Below are positions 39,147 through 44,644 of a stretch of 44,644 bases of DNA, piece by piece. Both the position numbers and the translations under genes were made by a program. Under the pieces are notes generated by a model that saw only the letters and a program-made list of their open reading frames with translations, was not told where the DNA came from and searched no databases. How positions within the stretch are numbered: position 1 is the first letter of the stretch; each line of letters opens with the position of its first letter. The DNA comes from Allochromatium palmeri (lineage in GTDB: Bacteria; Pseudomonadota; Gammaproteobacteria; Chromatiales; Chromatiaceae), in contig NZ_WNKT01000034.1 in assembly GCF_009720725.1 (NCBI RefSeq), positions 1-44,644 of the forward strand, written 5' to 3'.

Positions 39147-39532
39147 TGCGGCTCCTGCTCGACACGCACGCTCTCCTCTGGTGGGTGGACGATAACCCGC
39201 AACTCTCTACACAGGCCCGAAACCTGATCGGCGATGCCGAGAACGACTGTTATGTCAGCCTGGTCTCTGCCTGGGAAATGGCCATCAAGTGCGCCATAGG
39301 CAAGCTCAAGCTTGCGGTGTCTGTGCAGCGTTATTACCAGGAACATCTGCCGGCCAACGATTTTCAGCTCCTGCCCATCGACCTCGGGCATGCCACCCTG
39401 GTTGAAACCCTGCCGCTGCATCATCGTGATCCCTTCGATCGCCTGTTGATCGCCCAGGCGTGGCAAGAGGGGCTGACGCTGGTGTCGAGCGACACAGCGT
39501 TCGATGCCTATGGGGTGACGCGAGTTTGGTGA
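39146..39532 (+). CDS. PIN-domain toxin
   Basis: A 128-residue PIN RNase: RLLLDTHALLWWVDD (first Asp), SLVSAWEMAIKCAIGKL (Glu), LPLHHRDPFDRLLIAQAW (Asp pair) and TLVSSDTAF. The HRDPFDRLL motif marks the subgroup paired with Phd-type antitoxins. It looks intact and its translation is coupled to the antitoxin. RNA targets are unknown. Confidence 0.92.
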   Translation: MRLLLDTHALLWWVDDNPQLSTQARNLIGDAENDCYVSLVSAWEMAIKCAIGKLKLAVSVQRYYQEHLPANDFQLLPIDLGHATLVETLPLHHRDPFDRLLIAQAWQEGLTLVSSDTAFDAYGVTRVW

Positions 39533-39549
39533 GACGCGACTTGTATGGA

Positions 39550-40554
39550 ATGAGAGAAGGGTACCCTCAAAATGAACGAATCATGAGGAACCAGGTCGCC
39601 TGGATCAGCGAAACCATCGGGCGGCTGACCCTACTCACCGAGCAGACCAGGGCGCTCCGGCTCCGGCGTGCCAACCGGATCCGCACCATTCATGGCTCAC
39701 TGGCCATCGAGGGCAACACGCTCAGCGAAGCCCAGATTACGGCCATCCTGGAGGGCAAGCGGATCATCGCTCCCCCACGCGAGATCCAGGAAGTGCGCAA
39801 TGCCCTGACCGCTTACGAGCACTTCGACGCCTGGCATCCAGAGCGCGAAGCCGATCTGCTGGAGGCCCATCGGATCCTGATGTCTGGCCTGATCGACGAG
39901 GCCGGCGCCTACCGGCGCAGCGGTGTGGGCGTCATGGCCGGGGAGCAGGTGATCCACATGGCGCCGCCGGCCAACCGCGTGCCCCACCTGATGGCGGATC
40001 TGTTCGCCTGGCTGGCCGACAGCGACGCGCACCCCTTGATTGCCGGCGCGGTGTTCCACTACGAATTCGAGTTCATCCACCCCTTTACCGACGGCAATGG
40101 CCGCCTGGGGCGGTTGTGGCAGAGTCTGATCCTGGCGCACTGGAATCCGCTGTTCGCCGACGTGCCGGTCGAAAGTCTCGTGTTCGAGCATCAAAGCGCG
40201 TACTACCAAGCCTTGCAAGACAGCACCGACCAGACCGATTGCGCGTCCTTCATCGCCTTCATGCTGCAAATGCTCGCCGAGGCCCTGGCCACCACGCGCC
40301 CCCAAGTCGCACCACAAGTCAGCCCCCAAGTCGGTGCGCTGCTACGGGCGCTCCGAGGTGAAATGACCCGCGAAACACTGCAAGCGGCTCTGGATCTGCG
40401 GGATCGCAAGTCCTTTCGCGTGCGCTATCTCCAGCCTGCTCTGAGCGATGGTCTGATCGAGATGACGATTCCAGATAAGCCCAATAGCCGCTTGCAGCAC
40501 TATCGTCTAACCGACAAGGGCCGTCAGTGCCTGGCGCAGCAGGGTGCTGTATGA
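39550..40554 (+). CDS. Fic family protein with C-terminal winged helix
   Basis: A 334-residue Fic AMP-transferase. The active-site loop is HPFTDGNGRLGR (177-188). The N-terminal inhibitory helix SLAIEGN (50-56) gives an auto-inhibited class II enzyme. A spacer PQVAPQVSPQV leads to a winged-helix end (ALDLRDRKSFRVRYLQPAL), common in this subgroup. An ATG at 39583 (MRNQVAWI) is an alternative start; neither has a strong ribosome site. It follows the PIN toxin by 17 bp. Confidence 0.9.
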   Translation: MREGYPQNERIMRNQVAWISETIGRLTLLTEQTRALRLRRANRIRTIHGSLAIEGNTLSEAQITAILEGKRIIAPPREIQEVRNALTAYEHFDAWHPEREADLLEAHRILMSGLIDEAGAYRRSGVGVMAGEQVIHMAPPANRVPHLMADLFAWLADSDAHPLIAGAVFHYEFEFIHPFTDGNGRLGRLWQSLILAHWNPLFADVPVESLVFEHQSAYYQALQDSTDQTDCASFIAFMLQMLAEALATTRPQVAPQVSPQVGALLRALRGEMTRETLQAALDLRDRKSFRVRYLQPALSDGLIEMTIPDKPNSRLQHYRLTDKGRQCLAQQGAV

Positions 40555-40574
40555 TCTTGTAAGGATTGAATGCC

Positions 40575-41972
40575 ATGACGCTTTCCCCCTACCTCGAAGA
40601 CCTTGATTCCAAGATCCCCGCCATCCAGGTTCTGGAAGCGCTCGGCTGGACCTATCTGACCCCGGACGAGGCCCTGGAATTGCGTGGCGGCCGACTCGAT
40701 CCGGTGGTCTTGACCGGTATACTGCGGCCCTGGTTGGAGAAAAACGCCCGCTTCGAGACGCGCGGTCACACCTATGCGTTTTCGCCCTACAGCCTCGACG
40801 ACGGGGTCGAGATCCTGATCGTCATCGACCGGCTCTTGACCGGGTTCGATGAGCCGCGCAACCTCGTGCTCTACATCGACAAGCCGCTGCAGGAGCATTC
40901 GCTGCTCCAGGCCATCGCGCGCGTCAACCGGCTCTATGAGGAAAAAGACACGGGTCTGTTGATCGACTATCGCGGTGTGCTCGGCAAGCTCAACGCCGCC
41001 ATGCACACCTATGACACCCTTGACACCCTGGCGGAATTCGATCCCCAGGACGTCGATCTCACCGACGTCCTGATCGACATCGCCGCTGAGATCGCCCGCC
41101 TGCCGCAACGCCACACCGACCTCTGGGCCATCTTCAAGGAGGTCAAGAACAAGAAGGACAAGGAGGCGCTGGAGCGCCATCTCGCGGCGGAGGATGTCCG
41201 CGCCGACTTCTACGCGGTCCTGCGCGCCTACCTGAAGACCCTGGCGGTCGCACTCGGCAGTGAGGTGTTCTTCGAGCAGACCCCGGAGGCACGCATCGCG
41301 CAATACAAGCAGGATCTCAAGTTCTTTGTCCAGCTGCGGCGCTCGGTCCAACAGCGCTATGCCGAAAAGATCGACTACAGCGCCTACGAGCAGCAAGTGC
41401 GCAAACTCATGGACGCGCACATTCAATCGCCGGACGTCAGTGTCATCACCCCGCCGGTGGATATCTTCAACGTCGAGGCCTTCCAGGCCGAGGTCGAGCG
41501 GGTCGAAGGCAAGGCGGCCAAGGCCGACACCATCGCCAGCCGGCTGACGCGCACCATCACCGAGAAGATGGACGAGGATCCGGTGTTTTACCAGCGCTTC
41601 GTCGACCTGGTGCAGCAGGCGATCGACGACTACCGCGCCGGACGGATCGATGAGGTGGAGTATCTTCAGCGCATGGAGCGCTATCACGCGGCCATCGTGC
41701 AGGGGCAAGAGGACGCCATCCCGGCACCACTGCGCGGACGCTGGGCTGCTCAGGCGTTCTTTGGCGTGGTCGGCGAGATTCTGGGCCGCTATACCCGGCC
41801 GGATGCCGAGACCCGGACCCGGCTCGCCGTGGAGATGGCGCTGACCATCGATGATTTGATCACCGCCGCAAACCGCTATTTGGAAAGACGGCATCTTTAT
41901 CCGTCGATGGCATTGTTGCTCACTGCCACACACCGCTATTTATCAATGATCAGTGGGATCCCGGTTGGTTAA
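40575..41972 (+). CDS. hsdR: Type I restriction HsdR subunit, internally deleted
   Basis: A 465-residue frame with AAGGA 9 nt before the ATG. The first 65 residues (QVLEALGWTYLTPDEALELR, GGRLDPVVLTGILRPWL) match the start of HsdR. Near residue 70 it jumps to the end of the motor: EILIVIDRLLTGFDEPRNLV, HSLLQAIARVNRLYEEKDTG (helicase motif VI region), then the long C-terminal helical domain. HsdR normally has about 1000 residues. The PD-(D/E)XK nuclease, Walker A and DEAD-type box are lost in frame. It cannot cut or translocate DNA. No hsdM or hsdS is in the window. Confidence 0.85.
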   Translation: MTLSPYLEDLDSKIPAIQVLEALGWTYLTPDEALELRGGRLDPVVLTGILRPWLEKNARFETRGHTYAFSPYSLDDGVEILIVIDRLLTGFDEPRNLVLYIDKPLQEHSLLQAIARVNRLYEEKDTGLLIDYRGVLGKLNAAMHTYDTLDTLAEFDPQDVDLTDVLIDIAAEIARLPQRHTDLWAIFKEVKNKKDKEALERHLAAEDVRADFYAVLRAYLKTLAVALGSEVFFEQTPEARIAQYKQDLKFFVQLRRSVQQRYAEKIDYSAYEQQVRKLMDAHIQSPDVSVITPPVDIFNVEAFQAEVERVEGKAAKADTIASRLTRTITEKMDEDPVFYQRFVDLVQQAIDDYRAGRIDEVEYLQRMERYHAAIVQGQEDAIPAPLRGRWAAQAFFGVVGEILGRYTRPDAETRTRLAVEMALTIDDLITAANRYLERRHLYPSMALLLTATHRYLSMISGIPVG

Positions 41973-42219
41973 ACGCGATATTTTACGATCAGTTCAAACT
42001 TGGGCAGGAACCACGGCTCGTCAAGCTGAATCGGGGCAAAGGTCGCCTCGGCCTGCTCGAGCGGGCCATGCTGGATGCCCTGCGCGAGCAGGTGCCGGAT
42101 GCCGCGCCCGGCGACTGGCTGCCCCCTGTCGTTGCGCTGGCTCAACCAGCATTTGCTCGACAGCGGCCCGGAGACGCTGCGCGCCCTGCTCAAGGGCCTG
42201 GATGAGGGCGCTTCTTGAC
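41930..42219 (+). pseudogene. Unrecognised broken coding sequence after hsdR
   Basis: Overlapping the hsdR end in another frame is a coherent protein segment, LFINDQWDPGWLNAIFYDQF, KLGQEPRLVKLNRGKGRLGL, LERAMLDALREQVPDAAPGD. After a frame change near 42120 it continues LRWLNQHLLDSGPETLRALL, KGLDEGAS and a stop. Base usage looks coding, but there is no start and one frameshift. I do not recognise the family. It accounts for most of the 317-bp gap before the next gene. Confidence 0.35.
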
Positions 42220-42289
42220 TGCGTCTCGGAGGCCAGTCTAGTCTTTACCGGCCTCATCCCGAGGTCGATACGCCAATCAGGTCTTCAGT

Positions 42290-44323
42290 ATGTCCTGCGC
42301 TCATTCGTCTTGCATCGTTGTACTTGGTATGCACAGGAGCGGAACGTCCGCATTGACCCGGCACTTAATCGAAATGGGATTTGAACTTCCGGGAGAGCCT
42401 CTCCCCCCTCACCCCGTGGACAATCCCGAGGGTTACTGGGAACCCAAGGAACTTATTCTCACCAACCATCGGGTTCTCGATCAAATCGGTGACGGCTGGA
42501 AGGCGACCAACCAGATTGCTGCCGAGGCATTCAAACACCCAGCGGCTATCACAGGGCAGAAAAAGATCCGCGAGATCCTCGCCGACGCTTTGAATTCCGG
42601 GGATCAGATCATCATCAAGGATCCGAGGCTTTGTCGGCTGTTTCCGCTTTATCACCCCATCCTGGTTGACCTGTTCTCAAGGATTTTGTTGATTCAGGTC
42701 ATTCGCAACCCCGAGGACGTCGCGCGTTCGCTGGCATACCGCAGCACGATCCCAGATATTGCGCCGGGTGCGATTACGGACCCCGACCACGCCCGCATGC
42801 TGTGGCTGAGGTACCACTTGGACGCACTGCAATGGCTAGAGCTAGAACCGATTCACACCATCCGCTACGACGCTTGGCTAGAGGATCAGAACAGCGAGGC
42901 TGAAAAGCTTTGGAACCTCGTGCGTCACAGATTCCCGGATGCAGCGTTACAACAACCCAGTCCGCAGATTCGAGCACCGAGGTTTGGCACCAAAGAGATC
43001 GGGCAATCCAACCAGGAAACATACAGCGCAATGTTTACGGCCCGTTGTTTCCAGCAACTGTCTGCAGGTTCCCCTGATTGGGACGGTGGTTTCGCGGACA
43101 AGGCGTTTAAGCTTTCGGTGCCGCAATCTGGCCAAGGGGAAGCTTCATCGCCAAGCCAGGACCTCATCGCCGCAGCTCAGTGGAATCACGCATCAACCCT
43201 GCTGAGCGCGGCGGAAGTTTCCCCCGGTGCGGCTATAGGTCGTGAGCAGATCGTCTTTGTCAGCAACCGGCCGCAAATTCCCTGCCATATCTACCGTGTC
43301 AAGAACATGGTAGACACGCTGAATAAACACGGGATCGCAGCAACTTGGCTGCGATCGGAGCAAGCACTCGCCGAACCGAGGACGCTCCGAGATGCCCGGC
43401 TGGTCGTCGTACACCGAAGCTTCTGGGATACGTCCATTGAGGCCCTATACCAACGTTGTCACGAGCTAGGTATTCCGACCATCTCCGATATCGACGACCT
43501 CATCTTCGACGAAGCCTTGATCGACAGAGGGGAAATCGAATTTATTGCCGGCCTTGATGGCGCGGCGGTCGCTGGCTGGCGAGACAAGGTCAAAGCGTTC
43601 CGGAAAACCCTGTTTGCCGCCGATTTTTCTGTTGTCAGTACTCAAGCCATCGCCGACCACCTCACCGCCAACGGACAACCTGCCGCGTGCATTCCAAACG
43701 GATACGGCGACGTTGCGGCCCGCCTGTCCGAACATTGGAGGCAGCAGTTTCAATCTGCAGGGGAGCAACGCAGAGTCGTTTACGCCAGCGGGTCACCGAC
43801 ACACGACAGTGATTTTGCGATCGTTGTCCAACCCTTGGTAGAATTCTTGGGTCGACACCTGGACTGGACGCTATCCCTTGTCGGCAATTTGGACATGGAA
43901 CGCTTCCCCGAGCTCGCAGCGCATCCACGCGTGGAGTGCCGACCGCTCGTACCGCACACAAACCTACACTACGAAATTGCGCGTGCCGATATCAATCTCA
44001 TACCTTTGACCAGAAATCGCTTCAATGACGCGAAAAGCCCGCTCAAATGGTATGAGGCAGCATTGTGTGGCGTACCGAGCATTGCAACCAACAACCCACT
44101 CTATGCCGAGCTCTTGGCCGAAGATCGCGGACTGTTGGCGGTAACGGGAGATGACTGGGCTAAAGGGTTGGACTACCTTGCGGCATCGAAGGAGCGACGC
44201 GATGCAATTGCGGAATGCGCTCGGCAAGCCGCAAATGATCGATTCGGGCCACGGGCAATTGCCGAAGACTGGCGGAACCTTCTATCGAAATTCGTTTCGC
44301 ACGGATGGCCCAAGCTTTGTTAG
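42290..44323 (+). CDS. Sulfotransferase-glycosyltransferase fusion protein
   Basis: A 677-residue two-domain protein. The N-terminal 250 residues are a sulfotransferase-like P-loop domain: VLGMHRSGTSALTRHLIEMG for the PAPS 5'-phosphate, NPEGYWEPKE and IIKDPRLCRLFP, then VIRNPEDVARSL for the 3'-phosphate. From about residue 320 it is a GT4-type glycosyltransferase: FVSNRPQIPCHIYRVKNM, YASGSPTHDSDF, NLIPLTRNRFNDAKSPLKWY, EAALCGVPSIAT. Such fusions occur in surface polysaccharide clusters. Base composition is less GC-rich than upstream. The acceptor is unknown. Confidence 0.85.
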   Translation: MSCAHSSCIVVLGMHRSGTSALTRHLIEMGFELPGEPLPPHPVDNPEGYWEPKELILTNHRVLDQIGDGWKATNQIAAEAFKHPAAITGQKKIREILADALNSGDQIIIKDPRLCRLFPLYHPILVDLFSRILLIQVIRNPEDVARSLAYRSTIPDIAPGAITDPDHARMLWLRYHLDALQWLELEPIHTIRYDAWLEDQNSEAEKLWNLVRHRFPDAALQQPSPQIRAPRFGTKEIGQSNQETYSAMFTARCFQQLSAGSPDWDGGFADKAFKLSVPQSGQGEASSPSQDLIAAAQWNHASTLLSAAEVSPGAAIGREQIVFVSNRPQIPCHIYRVKNMVDTLNKHGIAATWLRSEQALAEPRTLRDARLVVVHRSFWDTSIEALYQRCHELGIPTISDIDDLIFDEALIDRGEIEFIAGLDGAAVAGWRDKVKAFRKTLFAADFSVVSTQAIADHLTANGQPAACIPNGYGDVAARLSEHWRQQFQSAGEQRRVVYASGSPTHDSDFAIVVQPLVEFLGRHLDWTLSLVGNLDMERFPELAAHPRVECRPLVPHTNLHYEIARADINLIPLTRNRFNDAKSPLKWYEAALCGVPSIATNNPLYAELLAEDRGLLAVTGDDWAKGLDYLAASKERRDAIAECARQAANDRFGPRAIAEDWRNLLSKFVSHGWPKLC

Positions 44324-44330
44324 AGCGACG

Positions 44331-44501
44331 ATGAATGAATGCATTCCGAACTTCGTTAGGCAAGGCTTGCGACGTCTGTGTCAGTTCCTCGGCATTGACT
44401 TTGAGGCGCGGTGGATTTCACAGCTCCTCACACCGACTGGGCCAACGACGCATCAGATCAAGCTCAGTCAGTCTGAGCTCGAAGACCTGAGGAAACGCTG
44501 A
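44331..44501 (+). CDS. Short ORF resembling a sulfotransferase C-terminus
   Basis: A 56-residue frame 8 nt after the glycosyltransferase stop: MNECIPNFVRQGLRRLCQFL, GIDFEARWISQLL, then THQIKLSQSELEDLRKR. The LCQFLGIDFE segment is like the end of bacterial sulfotransferases, where L..FLG..FE is common. It may be a residual gene end rather than a functional small protein. The frame is open further upstream inside the preceding gene. The last 143 bases of the window show nothing recognisable. Confidence 0.35.
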   Translation: MNECIPNFVRQGLRRLCQFLGIDFEARWISQLLTPTGPTTHQIKLSQSELEDLRKR

Positions 44502-44644
44502 TCAAATACCGTTTACTATTCGTTAACACTGAAAGTGCCCTTTTTCACAAACATTTTGTTTTCAGTGGCTACGTCATGAGTGTTTCGCGCTCCATTCAAT
44601 GGCCCGTGCGGCCCATTTCGGCCACATGTAGATCGTCATATCAC

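Noticed and set aside
40524-41933. 469-codon open frame antisense to hsdR
   Set aside because: The plus-strand frame matches HsdR; this one has no domain and is low-information shadow sequence.
1-44644. tRNA, rRNA or CRISPR array
   Set aside because: No TPsiC-like GGTTCGA boxes in cloverleaf context, no conserved rRNA stretches and no regularly spaced direct repeats were seen.

Overview
The window is a GC-rich chromosome segment of a gammaproteobacterium, most likely a purple sulfur bacterium (Chromatiaceae) or close relative. This rests on codon and GC style, on the CCCCCTTT...AAAGGGGG palindromes often seen in that group, and on housekeeping genes such as YebG, ProQ, a tesA-like esterase and DUF2939/DUF1622/DUF427 proteins. 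The taxonomic call is inference.

Layout. (1) 48-1170: a short-chain dehydrogenase and a single-domain WGR protein. (2) 1300-20586, minus strand: a complete type 2 BREX (Pgl) phage-defence operon. In transcription order it is pglW (NERD plus tandem kinase domains), a VapB/FitA-VapC toxin-antitoxin pair, pglX (adenine methyltransferase), a Uma2-type nuclease, pglY (large ATPase), pglZ (alkaline-phosphatase fold), brxD (ATPase) and brxHI (Lhr-like helicase). All six BREX-2 core genes look intact. The VapBC pair and the Uma2 gene are extra cargo. (3) 20.8-23.9 kb: a mobile-element scar with a relaxase-like remnant, an AbiE pair whose toxin lacks its middle, a frameshifted conjugative-element protein, an integrase C-terminus fused to a broken GGDEF gene, and a class D beta-lactamase reduced to its two ends. 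(4) 23.9-36.7 kb: ordinary chromosomal genes mixed with many gene fragments (recD2, ychJ, ybaK, a GNAT, a methyltransferase, alanine dehydrogenase, a TM2 gene with a nonsense codon, M23 peptidase). An AT-rich orphan gene lies at 31.7-32.1 kb. (5) 36.7-41.97 kb: a second defence/toxin cluster: hipBA, a MobI-like conjugation gene, Phd-PIN, Fic, and an hsdR gene that lost its nuclease and motor core. (6) 42.3-44.5 kb: a sulfotransferase-glycosyltransferase fusion, probably cell-surface related, with lower GC.

Two themes recur. First, the window is a defence island: BREX-2, AbiE, three further toxin modules, an Uma2 nuclease and type I restriction debris sit among conjugative-element remnants. 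Second, many genes keep both ends but lack the middle (abiEii, beta-lactamase, ald, hsdR), and others are cut at one end. This is either unusual decay by internal deletion or an assembly artefact, and it should be checked on reads.

Several palindromic operator-like sites sit where autoregulation of toxin-antitoxin operons would need them (vapBC, abiE, hipBA, phd-PIN). A phased array of GGCTCA/TGAGCC half-sites lies upstream of pglW. A repeat of about 172 bp occurs as two direct copies 15.2 kb apart. No tRNA, rRNA or CRISPR array was recognised.
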